From a virus: a stretch of DNA of 33,047 bases. The notes under the pieces were generated by a model. That model saw only the letters and a program-made list of their open reading frames with translations, was not told the DNA's origin and made no database searches. The stretch spans positions 1 through 33,047 of the IMG/VR virus record IMGVR_UViG_3300035125_000033. One strand, given 5' to 3'. Below, piece after piece: positions 8,841-17,200 of this stretch (position 1 is the first letter of the stretch; each line of letters opens with the position of its first letter). A program made the position numbers and the translations under genes.

Positions 8841-9649
8841 CTTACTCCGGTTTTATCAAGCACTATCCTTGGATTACCTTGGGCATCAGTATCGTCTAAA
8901 TCAACTATTACTATTTCCCCAGAAGGCATTTGGCGTAAATCGGAATTTGGATATTTCTGAAATATTCCTGCTCTCTCACCGGCCTCTATAATAATCGCTT
9001 TTTTTCGAAATTGCGGATCTTTATTCATGTCGCTAAAGAATTGCAAATCAGTTTTAGCCCGTTTATCAACAGCGCTGGTAGCATCATCTATCAATTTAGA
9101 AGATTTATAATATAACTCTTTTTGTGCTTGGCCTTTTGTTAGTACTTTCTCCGTGATGGCCTCTGCGGTTTTCCCTGGTCGGCCTCTTTTAGGATAAGTG
9201 TGTTCCCATATTGTTTTACCAGTCCTATCATCCACTGCCCACTGCGTAACGTCCCCTGCTTCATTCGTTGTCTTAGAAACAGAAAGATATTTTGAAGGAA
9301 TGCCAGCATCTCCAAATCCGGCACGATCTAATTCACCTGTCGCTTGGTTTAAAATACCGATAGCCATCCCATTACTTTGAATAACCCTAAACGGTTCTCG
9401 CTTTTTCCCCATCATTCCCATTGCTGTTGTAGTCAAATCTGTCATACGTTGCTTCCTAGCAATATCCGCTTTGGCTTTAAGAGCAGCCCCTAATTTCTCT
9501 TTTTCCCACGCAGTCTCAGCCGCAGCAATATCCTTCGCCATGTTGCTTTTGACCTTCAATAGCGCAAGATTAGTAAGCAGAGTCGGCAATACAGTTTTCC
9601 AAGGACTGTCCGGTTTTCTCGGTATAATCACAGGTTGATTGAAACTCAT
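8837..9649 (-). CDS. Putative internal virion protein, function unknown
   Basis: The start is set at the ATG at 9649, which overlaps the upstream stop as ATGA and has GGAGG eight bases before it; an earlier in-frame start lacks this. The 270-residue protein has a helical Ala/Lys-rich N-terminal third (about 30-75), a middle part with beta-like Gly/Thr-rich text, and an acidic C-terminus (IVIVDLDDTDAQGNPRIVLD). It sits between a Gly-rich small protein and the giant ejection-type protein, the position of internal core proteins in T7-like phages. No conserved domain was recognised. Confidence 0.5.
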   Translation of the reverse strand: MSFNQPVIIPRKPDSPWKTVLPTLLTNLALLKVKSNMAKDIAAAETAWEKEKLGAALKAKADIARKQRMTDLTTTAMGMMGKKREPFRVIQSNGMAIGILNQATGELDRAGFGDAGIPSKYLSVSKTTNEAGDVTQWAVDDRTGKTIWEHTYPKRGRPGKTAEAITEKVLTKGQAQKELYYKSSKLIDDATSAVDKRAKTDLQFFSDMNKDPQFRKKAIIIEAGERAGIFQKYPNSDLRQMPSGEIVIVDLDDTDAQGNPRIVLDKTGVR

Positions 9650-9978
9650 CGTTTGCCTCCTAGTAAGCCAATAGTTGCACCTATGGCTGTCCCCCAAGGA
9701 CCAAAGTACGACCCGGCCATAGCACCGCTTAACGACTTCTGGAAGGGTGCCCCAGGTTGGTCTTCATCACGAGTAAACAGGCTGCTTAATGCGTCATACC
9801 CGGCACCTAGCTGTGTCATCCCCCAACCAGGTAGCATGTTGGCTTGACCGCTCAGATAACCCCCAAGTCCGAGATTCTCTATCCCAGCAGTCGGGATGCT
9901 GAAGTTGGTAGTCCATGGGTCAGGGCCAGCGTACCCGCCTATTTGAAAACCGCTAAAATTAGGTTTATAGCCGTTCAT
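9646..9978 (-). CDS. Gly-rich protein with C-terminal glycine-zipper segment
   Basis: The start is set at the ATG at 9978 (TAATG overlap with the upstream stop). The 110-residue product is rich in Gly, Pro and aromatic residues, and ends in a hydrophobic Gly-spaced helix (GAMAGSYFGPWGTAIGATIG, about 85-104) of the glycine-zipper kind that packs in membranes. In short-tailed phages, small proteins with such helices in this location are ejected early and form part of the channel through the cell envelope (T7 gp14 or P22 gp7-type role). That role is inferred from position and composition only. Confidence 0.5.
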   Translation of the reverse strand: MNGYKPNFSGFQIGGYAGPDPWTTNFSIPTAGIENLGLGGYLSGQANMLPGWGMTQLGAGYDALSSLFTRDEDQPGAPFQKSLSGAMAGSYFGPWGTAIGATIGLLGGKR

Positions 9979-10553
9979 TATTTCTTTCCCCCTCCACTTT
10001 GGTCTATCTTTGGTGTTGGCATGGCCTGTGAGAATAATTGCTGTCGGGCCATCCAAGGATATTGCATAGCGTTTATGTCTGCTTCATACTTAGCCATCAA
10101 CCCCGGTGCAGTCATTCCCCATGCTTGCTGACCCACATTGCGTCCTGCCTGTTCCCAGAACTTGCCAAGGCCAGCAGCGCCAGCACCAGAGATACCGCCT
10201 CTTTGGGATGTGGCTAATCCACCAGCGCCCAGTTGCTCCATGAATTGCTTAGAAGCATCCTGATACGGTGCCCATACGCCTTGCATAACATCTGGAGATA
10301 AATTTCCATACCAATCGGCTGTCGGCCCTACAGCAAGGGGAACATCCCATAAGGGTCCGCCAGTACCTAATTGTGACATCTGTGGTCCCAATAGATTCAA
10401 TAATTTAGCGGCAGGAGGGCTGAGAATGTAATCGTCTCCTGACGGTGTTCCCCATGGACCTCCTGTATCAGGCTTGGCTGTAATGGGCGAAGGGATAGAA
10501 GGTCGTTCTAATGGCATGCCCCACGGATCTATCGGCCCACGTAAATCGTACAT
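9978..10553 (-). CDS. Gly/Pro-rich putative internal virion protein
   Basis: The 191-residue protein follows an AGGAGAA ribosome binding site. Its first half is Pro/Gly-rich and probably extended. The second half has an Ala/Gly/Gln-rich helical region (GISGAGAAGLGKFWEQAGRN, about 120-139) that may be amphipathic. No signal peptide is seen. It lies between the gp13-like protein and the glycine-zipper protein, so it most likely belongs to the set of small internal or ejected proteins. No family was recognised. Confidence 0.5.
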   Translation of the reverse strand: MYDLRGPIDPWGMPLERPSIPSPITAKPDTGGPWGTPSGDDYILSPPAAKLLNLLGPQMSQLGTGGPLWDVPLAVGPTADWYGNLSPDVMQGVWAPYQDASKQFMEQLGAGGLATSQRGGISGAGAAGLGKFWEQAGRNVGQQAWGMTAPGLMAKYEADINAMQYPWMARQQLFSQAMPTPKIDQSGGGKK

Positions 10554-10554
10554 C

Positions 10555-11016
10555 TTATTTTCTCCTTCTGCATACTACATTAATAATGTTGGACTCAATC
10601 ATATCAAATCCACGCTTGCCCATACGGTGCTTGAACGTATCCACAAGCCGCTTGTTTATAAGGTCTGCCGAAAACCAGACGGCCTTCCATCGTTCACCGA
10701 ACTTTATGTATTCGTCCAGTAGCATGTTGGTTGGTTCCAGCTTCTTCTTGCCCCATGAATGAAGTGCCAAGCAGTAAACCTTTGCTATATGAGGCAACCC
10801 CAACGCTTGCCACATAGCAAAAGCTACTGGTTTGTCGCTGTTCAATACTGCCCAGAACTCTGCGGTATTGCCCATCCAGCCCTGAGCTACCTGTGCAAAG
10901 AATGTCTGAAGGTTGCCGGATTGAATGCCGTTCACATGAGCCTTCTTGCAGAACTTGTCGATTTCTTCTGATATCATTGGCAACCATGCAGCGTTTGTGA
11001 TCTTAACGGCTTTCAT
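10555..11016 (-). CDS. GNAT-like small protein, T7 gp13-like position
   Basis: The 153-residue protein has the strand-helix order of a reduced N-acetyltransferase (GNAT) fold: AEFWAVLNSDKPVAFAMWQA (about 52-71) resembles the central strands that report on substrate, and the C-terminal part (GKRGFDMIESNIINVV) resembles the closing strand. The acetyl-CoA loop (Q/RxxGxG/A) is not evident, so catalysis is doubtful. Proteins of this size and place, just after the tail proteins and before ejection proteins, are found in T7-like phages as gp13-type internal proteins. The ATG overlaps the upstream TAA (TAATG). Confidence 0.45.
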   Translation of the reverse strand: MKAVKITNAAWLPMISEEIDKFCKKAHVNGIQSGNLQTFFAQVAQGWMGNTAEFWAVLNSDKPVAFAMWQALGLPHIAKVYCLALHSWGKKKLEPTNMLLDEYIKFGERWKAVWFSADLINKRLVDTFKHRMGKRGFDMIESNIINVVCRRRK

Positions 11017-11525
11017 TAAGCGTCCGTCATGTATAAAATCCTACATTCCATACTGTCGCCTGAAGCGAACAAATCGTCAATGGGCGTTCCCACACCATCA
11101 GAACCAAAAAACTCTATAGTTATATCGTTCGATTCAAATCCAACCCGACATAGCCTGAAGGCTGAACTGTCAATGTTAGCATATGTCCAAACACCGATAG
11201 CAAGCACAACGTTTCCAGAAAGACCGGCGGTTTCTATGGTTAATTTTTTGCCGTCCGCTGCATATGACCAGTTCGTATCCCCATCTCCTCTTGTAATTTC
11301 ATGGGGGCTTCCGCTTGAATCCACGTTGTCTCCATTCCACAGACTTTCAAGATATACGTCGATAGAATTAGCCGTAGCGGAATACGCCATTACACATTTA
11401 GCAAGCCTCAACACCCTGCCTTCAGTGCCATCACCCTGAATGACAAACTCTAAGTTTTCTTCAATGTCCGGTATGTCGGCACTTATCTGATTGCCCATTG
11501 CCGGTATGCTTGTATTCCATCCCAT
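11016..11525 (-). CDS. Beta-rich structural protein, function unknown
   Basis: The 169-residue product starts MGWNTSIPAMGNQISADIPD, which resembles the N-terminus of several phage virion proteins that begin with a short conserved hook followed by a beta domain. The rest is beta-like with many Asp, Gly and Ser. An AGGAGAAGAG ribosome binding site precedes the ATG. It lies just after a 73-residue companion and the propeller tail protein, so a tail-needle, fibre-anchor or decoration role is possible. No catalytic motif is visible. Confidence 0.5.
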   Translation of the reverse strand: MGWNTSIPAMGNQISADIPDIEENLEFVIQGDGTEGRVLRLAKCVMAYSATANSIDVYLESLWNGDNVDSSGSPHEITRGDGDTNWSYAADGKKLTIETAGLSGNVVLAIGVWTYANIDSSAFRLCRVGFESNDITIEFFGSDGVGTPIDDLFASGDSMECRILYMTDA

Positions 11526-11535
11526 TGCTCTTCTC

Positions 11536-11757
11536 CTATGTTATGTCCCCGAACTCATCCCAACTGCCTGTGTAACCATAAAACAAATCGGTGTCTGAAT
11601 CGTAATACATTCTTCCCTTCTCATCATCTGGACTATTGGTCCTTGGACTGAACCGCACACTTTGAAACACAGGGTTTTGGAGAAACTCCCATACTTCTTT
11701 CATCCATAAAAGCATTTCGTCTGTGTCCACCCCTGAAGGCGGCGGAGACAAATTCAT
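11536..11757 (-). CDS. Small tail-region protein, function unknown
   Basis: The 73-residue protein has a Pro-rich start, a short helix with Trp/Met (MLLWMKEVWEFLQN), and a beta end (GRMYYDSDTDLFYGYTGSWD, about 48-67) of the kind often repeated in phage fibre and spike proteins. The ATG overlaps the stop of the propeller gene (TAATG), with GGGAGAG just upstream, so it is coupled to that gene. It may be an attachment or adaptor peptide for fibres; this is an inference from text and position. Confidence 0.45.
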   Translation of the reverse strand: MNLSPPPSGVDTDEMLLWMKEVWEFLQNPVFQSVRFSPRTNSPDDEKGRMYYDSDTDLFYGYTGSWDEFGDIT

Positions 11758-13358
11758 TAGTACTCTCCCTGATCCGTGTATCTAAATTCTATCCAATTGA
11801 CTTGAAACCTTTCACTCGCAGCATCAGTCTGCCATTTAATTTGATGTCCTCGATTAGTCTGATTTAGGTAGAACACAGGATCGGCGGGACTGTTATGGGA
11901 GAGTGTCCCCAAAGAAGTCCAGTCAGCATTAATTATCTCGCCGACAGTATCTCCTCCGCGATAAGAGATATGAATATCAAAGTTACCGGATTGACAAAGG
12001 CCAAACCACAACTCGCAAAGTGTGCTCTTCCGCTTACCTGCCAGCCAGAGGATAGGTTCTACCCGATAGCCGTCAAGTGCTCCACCTGCTATGCCTTCGC
12101 TACCGTGCGTGTAAAGATGACCGTCGGTAAAAGCGTATACAAGCCGTTGACGCTGAGAAGAGTAATATGCCCAAGTACGCGCTCCTGCATCACTCCAGGT
12201 TGCAGTTGCTCCTAGTTCTGTTATCAAACCATTCCATGTATAATCAGGATAGGCAGACCAGTTATCAATATAGCGCATAGCCTTATCTTCTAGCTGCCAC
12301 TGACCGTTTTCAAGGTTATAGAACAGAATATGAGTAGGCGTAACTTCTCCTTCCATTGGGACTGCCCATGCGAGTTGATTTGTAAGTGGCACAAAAGTTC
12401 CGACTATCCTGCCATAATATGCGGAATTAATAGACTGAAGGTCACTCTCTATGTCGTCGCTGATTGGTTGAAGCTGGTTGCCACCGTTGTAAACACAAAA
12501 GCCATAGTTCTTGTTAAACAGCGCATGATATGTGCCCATGTTAATAATAGAATGATGCCCGACACAGCCTTGGGTAGGAACAATAGTATATGCCCGAAAT
12601 GGCGTATCGTAATCGGCAAGATAGGCTAGTTGATGAATAGAATCTTCACTGTAGATAAACATCTTATTCTGGCCCATCTTTTTACCGCCAGTAATGGGGT
12701 CGTCATTCGGTATATATAACTGGTCAGCCGCTTGAAATTCACAATCAGAAGTTGGGGTTGGCAAAATAGCACCAGCGTCCGTAGTGGCCCACCTGATTTC
12801 TATGTCCCCGTTAGTCTGGTCAGAGTATAGCCCGATGATTCTGTTCATGAAATATTCGAGATACCGAAACTTGTACTCTGTACCTGCGCTTACTAGCTTG
12901 GCGGCGTTAGCATCCCCATTGCTCCAAGCATAGGGCGTGGTGCCATCATCCCTGTCGGCAAACACAACATACGATCCTACCCTGATAGCCGAAACTAAAT
13001 CCCCATCTCCAGTCTGGTGCGTAACGCCTGATGCAGTCTTGTCCTGTGGGTCTTTAGCAGAGTCGTACACATAGAACTTGCCGTTGTCCCAGAAGCAAGA
13101 GTCTCGATTAACTCCATCGTACAGCTCAAACAATCCGAGACATTTGGTAGCCTGTGCGGTTGCGGAATTCGACCAGGCGGCACGGCCATAAGATTTCGTA
13201 CAGGCATTTCTGGTCCTGCGAAGATCGAAGTTAAGGCCGCCCACGTCATGAACAGCAAATACATTCTCCCCTATCTGCTTGAACAGACTACTGTCATCCT
13301 GTGGCACATCTACTTTCCTGCCCAAGATTGGCAGTATTTTTAACTCACGAAAATTCAT
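11757..13358 (-). CDS. Beta-propeller-like tail protein (hub/nozzle or DNA stabilisation)
   Basis: The start is set at the ATG at 13358, giving an ATGA overlap with the adaptor gene; a TTG six bases earlier is also open. The 533-residue protein is beta-rich throughout. It shows the loosely repeated aromatic/Asp pattern of propeller tail proteins, such as DSCFWDNGKFYVYDS, KMFIYSEDSIHQLAY and HILFYNLENGQWQLED. Short-tailed phages encode such a protein right after the adaptor: P22 gp10 (packaged-DNA stabilisation) or T7 gp12 (nozzle). The order portal, adaptor, propeller fits. Which of the two it matches better cannot be told from the text. Confidence 0.6.
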   Translation of the reverse strand: MNFRELKILPILGRKVDVPQDDSSLFKQIGENVFAVHDVGGLNFDLRRTRNACTKSYGRAAWSNSATAQATKCLGLFELYDGVNRDSCFWDNGKFYVYDSAKDPQDKTASGVTHQTGDGDLVSAIRVGSYVVFADRDDGTTPYAWSNGDANAAKLVSAGTEYKFRYLEYFMNRIIGLYSDQTNGDIEIRWATTDAGAILPTPTSDCEFQAADQLYIPNDDPITGGKKMGQNKMFIYSEDSIHQLAYLADYDTPFRAYTIVPTQGCVGHHSIINMGTYHALFNKNYGFCVYNGGNQLQPISDDIESDLQSINSAYYGRIVGTFVPLTNQLAWAVPMEGEVTPTHILFYNLENGQWQLEDKAMRYIDNWSAYPDYTWNGLITELGATATWSDAGARTWAYYSSQRQRLVYAFTDGHLYTHGSEGIAGGALDGYRVEPILWLAGKRKSTLCELWFGLCQSGNFDIHISYRGGDTVGEIINADWTSLGTLSHNSPADPVFYLNQTNRGHQIKWQTDAASERFQVNWIEFRYTDQGEY

Positions 13359-14077
13359 ACCCAATAGTACGGGTCTGTTATCCCGCCCTGTGTGTCCTTC
13401 TTATATTGAGGCACAAACTCCACTGGCTCGTCTGCTCGATTCAAGTCAGCGTCTATCAACTTTTCTATCCAGTACATAGCATTGCCAGCAGCGGCCTGAG
13501 CTTTCGGGGATAGCTGTAAGCCTGGCAAAAGCCGATGACATTCTTGAAGGCAAACACAGACAATAGCATGAAACCCGAGCATGTCCGGTACAAAGCTGTG
13601 GGAAGCATCATCATCCGCAAACGTTCCATGGTATTGCTGATACCAAGCACGAACAGTCACGGTTTCGTCCAGTTGACAATTGAATAAAAATGTGTTGCCA
13701 ACCCTGGTATAGTGCCTTGGCTTACCGTCGGTGTTGCCGCTATAACTAATGTACCTGTATCGGTCATGAAAGTCCCGCTCGGGCAAGTAATGTATCCGTG
13801 CATTCTCGCCAGTACTAGACTTTATCCATTCAAGAAACAGGACTTCTTTAATATTGGTAAACGAAAAATCGGATTCGGCAATGCTATACTCATCAGCAGT
13901 CACATCATGTGTTGCTGGCGTGGTTGCGCGCAGATAGGAAAAATTGTGCATACCACTAATGTGCTCCGCTGCCAGGTCTATCAAGTTATCAACAGACGTA
14001 TCATGGCTGGTAACGTCAAGATTAGGAATATATGCCTTCAGTTGAGCAATAATGTCAGTTCGTGTCTTATTCGCCAT
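13355..14077 (-). CDS. Head-tail adaptor protein
   Basis: The 240-residue product begins with a helical segment (IIAQLKAYIPN, then DNLIDLAAEHISGMHNFSYL). It has a beta middle part with FLEWIKSSTGENARIHYLP, and then VRAWYQQYHGTF before a final helical stretch (about 170-215). This helix-beta-helix plan with an early WI/YLR-type motif is typical of phage adaptor proteins that dock under the portal (P22 gp4 or T7 gp11-like). It lies immediately before the propeller protein and overlaps it by four bases, as expected for a connector. It overlaps the upstream gene by 11 bases, with a GGAGAAG ribosome binding site inside that gene. Confidence 0.55.
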   Translation of the reverse strand: MANKTRTDIIAQLKAYIPNLDVTSHDTSVDNLIDLAAEHISGMHNFSYLRATTPATHDVTADEYSIAESDFSFTNIKEVLFLEWIKSSTGENARIHYLPERDFHDRYRYISYSGNTDGKPRHYTRVGNTFLFNCQLDETVTVRAWYQQYHGTFADDDASHSFVPDMLGFHAIVCVCLQECHRLLPGLQLSPKAQAAAGNAMYWIEKLIDADLNRADEPVEFVPQYKKDTQGGITDPYYWV

Positions 14078-14438
14078 CTGGCTTCTCCGCTAAGAGTGCA
14101 TCCAATTCTGCCTGCTTCTCGGCTATCTCTGTCTTTAAGGCATCTACCTTGTCCTGATTAGCCAATTCCCAAACTACCAGCTTGTCTACTAGCCGAGGCT
14201 CAGGCTCCCATTTTCTGCTGAGCTTATTGAACTCAGCATAGCTGAAAATCTGACCTGCCTGCTCAACATAACCGTGCTTGCCCCTTACAACAATGCAAGC
14301 GTCCTCATCATGTCTGAATCTAGTTCTTGGCCTACCGGGGAGTCTGGCAGGCTCAAACGCCTTAACCTCAGCCCTGGTCGGTTCAGGCTCCTTAACCACA
14401 GTTTTCTTCGCTGTTGCTCTTTTTCGTATTGGTGTCAT
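14067..14438 (-). CDS. Basic-to-acidic small protein with C-terminal coiled coil
   Basis: The 123-residue protein has a Lys/Arg-rich first 15 residues, a Pro/Glu linker, a central domain with RHDEDACIVVRGKHGYVEQA, and a C-terminal coiled coil of Ala/Glu/Lys/Leu heptads (about 95-120). A mixed, charged layout like this is common for small head-completion or head-tail proteins in phages, but no family motif is seen. The ATG overlaps the upstream stop (TAATG), and the preceding GGAGGT acts as its ribosome binding site. Confidence 0.45.
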   Translation of the reverse strand: MTPIRKRATAKKTVVKEPEPTRAEVKAFEPARLPGRPRTRFRHDEDACIVVRGKHGYVEQAGQIFSYAEFNKLSRKWEPEPRLVDKLVVWELANQDKVDALKTEIAEKQAELDALLAEKPDGE

Positions 14439-14674
14439 TACTTACCTCCGTCCTTTTGCGTTGCCCTGGTAATCCAAGGCATATTCTCATCTAACCTTGC
14501 CAATATAGTCTTCAACTGCTCATAGATACTTTCTACAAGCATTCTCGTATCCTGAGGCGGGTTGCCAACCTCGCCACCACCAGTTACACCAGAAGAAACG
14601 TATCTGGGATCACCTCCTTCTGCATCTGGCAGCACGGTCATTCTTACTCTTTTTGTGAATGTTTGGCCGTCCAT
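14438..14674 (-). CDS. Small virion-associated protein, function unknown
   Basis: The 78-residue product begins MDGQTFTKRVRMTVLPDAEG, has a Gly-rich loop and ends in a short helix (ESIYEQLKTILARLDENM). It is the first tail-side gene after the glycan cassette. A strong ribosome binding site (AGGAGGG, six bases before the ATG) lies inside the 3' end of the GT9 gene, and the two frames overlap by 65 bases. This suggests the virion gene is original and the GT9 reading frame reads into it. No function can be assigned. Confidence 0.5.
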   Translation of the reverse strand: MDGQTFTKRVRMTVLPDAEGGDPRYVSSGVTGGGEVGNPPQDTRMLVESIYEQLKTILARLDENMPWITRATQKDGGK

Positions 14675-15635
14675 TGTAAACCCTCCTAATAGTATCGATT
14701 AATACTCCTGGTGCTGGGGATTCCGTACACTTTGGATACCCCAAGTCGTTGAGTTGGCAATGATTGCGCCATATACCCCTGTATTTATGAAGCAGATAAC
14801 AGGGGCTACAGTATGTGTCGGCTTGGATAGAGTAATCGTTATACCAATGTTTTGTAAGATTCTGCTTGCTACTGTGTGTAAGAAAACAAATCTTTGGGGT
14901 TTTAAAGCAACCAGCCGCATTAAGTAAACCCGTTTCGGGACCAAGAACCAAATCAGCATACTTCGCAAGAGCTGCCGAATACCTGAAACTCTTCTCAAGC
15001 TGAGGTAAATTAATGACTCTTTCGTGCTCAAAGGTGAGAAGCTTGCCCTGGTAGTTGGCTGTCGGGATGATAATCGAGTCTTTAAACTCGTCCAGCACAC
15101 GCCTAGCAACGATTTCAAAATATCGGTACACCTTTTGCACAGATGAACCAAACAACGCCCACAGGATAATAAAAGCCTTTTTGTGCTTTCGTCTAAACTC
15201 CTTGGCAATTCGCTTTTCCTCTTGGCTGAAATACAGCTCTCCAAGAGGTCTGTTCGGCTTATATCCTGCCTTGGTAATTTGGTTGTCATACCAGTTTACG
15301 CCCTTGCTTTGTTTTCTCTTCCAAGCCAAGCATTTATAATATTCCGGCTGCGGGAAAGCAAAGATATAATTGTTTTCCATCGTGCCTGTAAGGTTAACAA
15401 CCTTATCAAACCCTTTCCCGACATTTGCCCAATGCTCATCTAAGTTCTCCGAGTCGATGCTACCATCCACATGCGGCATTGTATCGTACACATACGGATT
15501 GTATCGCAGCATATCCAAAACATTCTGACTAGCATTGATTGTAATCCTGTAACCATCTTTTGCCAAATACGGTAATAACGAGCTAGCAATAATTCCGTCA
15601 CCTAATGCTCCATTCAATAGCGGATGACTACACAA
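14610..15635 (-). CDS. GT9 glycosyltransferase, apparently frameshifted at its start
   Basis: This frame encodes a glycosyltransferase family 9 (ADP-heptose:LPS heptosyltransferase-like) protein: NGALGDGIIASSLLPYL near the start, DLVLGPETGLLNAAGCFKTP near residue 233-252, and a Cys-containing end. GT9 enzymes move heptose or related sugars onto lipid-linked glycans in the cytoplasm. The open frame can only start at TTG 15635, with poor context. A well-placed ATG with GGAGGG upstream (15646-15644) reads MAKTCVVIRY and then hits TGA at 15616-15614; the normal GT9 start is ...VIRYGALGD, so the true N-terminus seems to be split by a one- or two-base shift near 15617. The last 20 codons overlap the next gene. 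Either a broken gene, a sequence error or recoding. Confidence 0.7.
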   Translation of the reverse strand: MCSHPLLNGALGDGIIASSLLPYLAKDGYRITINASQNVLDMLRYNPYVYDTMPHVDGSIDSENLDEHWANVGKGFDKVVNLTGTMENNYIFAFPQPEYYKCLAWKRKQSKGVNWYDNQITKAGYKPNRPLGELYFSQEEKRIAKEFRRKHKKAFIILWALFGSSVQKVYRYFEIVARRVLDEFKDSIIIPTANYQGKLLTFEHERVINLPQLEKSFRYSAALAKYADLVLGPETGLLNAAGCFKTPKICFLTHSSKQNLTKHWYNDYSIQADTYCSPCYLLHKYRGIWRNHCQLNDLGYPKCTESPAPGVLIDTIRRVYNGRPNIHKKSKNDRAARCRRR

Positions 15636-15671
15636 GTTTTAGCCATCCGCCTTTTCCCTCCAATTTCCTTA

Positions 15672-16310
15672 TCATACATGAAGAAACACTCTGCCGTCCT
15701 TGATAACATCTTTGTCTTTATCTGGCCTAGCATAGCCACTTGGCGTTTCGCCTAGTTGCTTTCCAATTTCTTTAACCGTATCTATGAACCTTTCGTTAAG
15801 GTCTTCGTATTTAACATACACAATTCTTTCTCTATAAAGACTGGCATTCCAACCAGCCACATGCGCCCAGTGCTTGTCCGTCATAGTTTTGTACTGCTGA
15901 TACTGATGTCGCAACATTCCCCCTACAGGCATTGATTCGGCAAACTCTTCAGCGGTTTCGCATTTTGGCCCTTCCAACCAAGGGAGACCATTTATGTGTT
16001 TACGATAACTTTCCATTACATCTTCAGGATTGCGGTAAATGTAAAAGACAGTATACATTTCCATGATTTCAGATAGCTTAGTCTCAAAAAACTCCACATC
16101 ATGATGGCTCTTGACAAAAATAGGTCTGCTGTCCTTCTGATGAAACTTCCGCAATAAATCTAGCATGTTCCCAGCAACATAAAGATTATACGCAATGGGT
16201 TCCAAGCTGATATATTCCCCCTTCCCTGCATACCCGAAGTTCATGCTCAGCGTATTAATAAGAAAGTGGGTGCCTGACCTTGGGAAACTGACCACCAGTG
16301 CTTTTTTCAT
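15672..16310 (-). CDS. PAPS-dependent sulfotransferase
   Basis: The 212-residue protein has the hallmarks of a carbohydrate or small-molecule sulfotransferase. The 5'-phosphosulfate loop SFPRSGTHFL is at residues 8-17, a Lys-Ser-His (67-69) sits where the catalytic Lys/His lies, the 3'-phosphate signature IYRNPEDVMESYRKH is at 91-105, and YVKYEDL follows at 165-171. Such enzymes transfer sulfate from PAPS to hydroxyl groups, often on sugars. It is somewhat short: the C-terminal RKGxxGDW-type loop is not evident, so the end may be trimmed. PAPS would have to come from the host. It is coupled by ATGA to the upstream glycosyltransferase, which suggests that a transferred sugar is the acceptor. 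Confidence 0.8.
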   Translation of the reverse strand: MKKALVVSFPRSGTHFLINTLSMNFGYAGKGEYISLEPIAYNLYVAGNMLDLLRKFHQKDSRPIFVKSHHDVEFFETKLSEIMEMYTVFYIYRNPEDVMESYRKHINGLPWLEGPKCETAEEFAESMPVGGMLRHQYQQYKTMTDKHWAHVAGWNASLYRERIVYVKYEDLNERFIDTVKEIGKQLGETPSGYARPDKDKDVIKDGRVFLHV

Positions 16311-17200
16311 TGTGCAGTCACCTGCTTTATAATATCATACATCTGGTCATAGTTTTTTAGCGAATACCTATCTTCTGCCCATTGTCTATACTTGGAAGAA
16401 TCATAATCGTCGTTTTGTATAATTTGACAAGCTGATTCTACAGTGTTAAACACACACTCTTCTGGAAACTGATCGATAGCTCCAGGCCAATTATGAACCA
16501 CAGGCTTTATGCCCTTTGCCATAGCTTCTATGACATTATTAGGGTTCCCCTCACTCATCGATACAGACAAACAGCAATCCATCATATCCCACCAGCTATC
16601 GAGCATTTCAAACTTTAGCCTGCCATACCAATAGAACTTCCTGTGAGATTCATGACATATATGATTGATGTACTCTAGCAATGCCCAATCTTGGCAGGCA
16701 CCAGCCAGGTGGAGAGAGTATTTGCTAGGTAAAGCTGCTAAGACCTGTGCAGCCAACGTAAGATTCTTCTTGGGATGAATGAAACATACCATACCGATGT
16801 TGTTGTTGAACGTTCTCTCCTTGAACGTCCATTTCTTGGTATCAACAGAATTGTAGATAAGTGATGTTGGGATATTAATATCATTTTCCTTAAACCAATC
16901 TTCTACCGCCTTCTTAATAAAGCTATTTACAAACACCATATGATCTACTTTGTTCCAGTCTATTTTTCTCCACTCAGGCTCAAAAAACTCGTAACGCCTC
17001 ATATAAAAGATATTCTTGGCATTTGGAAAGTGTTCCGGTCTTGTATAGCCATTAGACCACATATGAAGCACTACATCGGGATCAAATCCGTTAACGCCAT
17101 GGATAGCAACTCCCACGGTATGCCCTCGGATTTTAAGATAGTCAGGCACTAACTTTTGCCAAGGTAGCTTCCAGTCTGGTGTTAATACAAGAATCTTCAT
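16307..17200 (-). CDS. GT4-type (GT-B) glycosyltransferase
   Basis: The 297-residue protein starts MKILVLTPDWKLPWQKLVPD and shows the GT-B plan: an N-terminal acceptor half, and a C-terminal nucleotide-sugar half with MVCFIHPKKNLTLAAQVLAA (the lysine-containing loop) and VSMSEGNPNNVIEAMAKGIK (about 215-235). The last is the classic EGNPN.V.EAMA.G.PVV motif of family GT4. It probably moves a sugar from a nucleotide donor onto a glycan in the cytoplasm. It overlaps both neighbours by ATGA (radical SAM upstream, sulfotransferase downstream), so the three are made together. Confidence 0.8.
   Translation of the reverse strand: MKILVLTPDWKLPWQKLVPDYLKIRGHTVGVAIHGVNGFDPDVVLHMWSNGYTRPEHFPNAKNIFYMRRYEFFEPEWRKIDWNKVDHMVFVNSFIKKAVEDWFKENDINIPTSLIYNSVDTKKWTFKERTFNNNIGMVCFIHPKKNLTLAAQVLAALPSKYSLHLAGACQDWALLEYINHICHESHRKFYWYGRLKFEMLDSWWDMMDCCLSVSMSEGNPNNVIEAMAKGIKPVVHNWPGAIDQFPEECVFNTVESACQIIQNDDYDSSKYRQWAEDRYSLKNYDQMYDIIKQVTAQ

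Noticed and set aside
5478-14674. Possible tape-measure or programmed tail-chaperone frameshift pair
   Set aside because: No long coiled-coil tape measure and no slippery heptamer between two small tail genes was found; the order fits a short tail.
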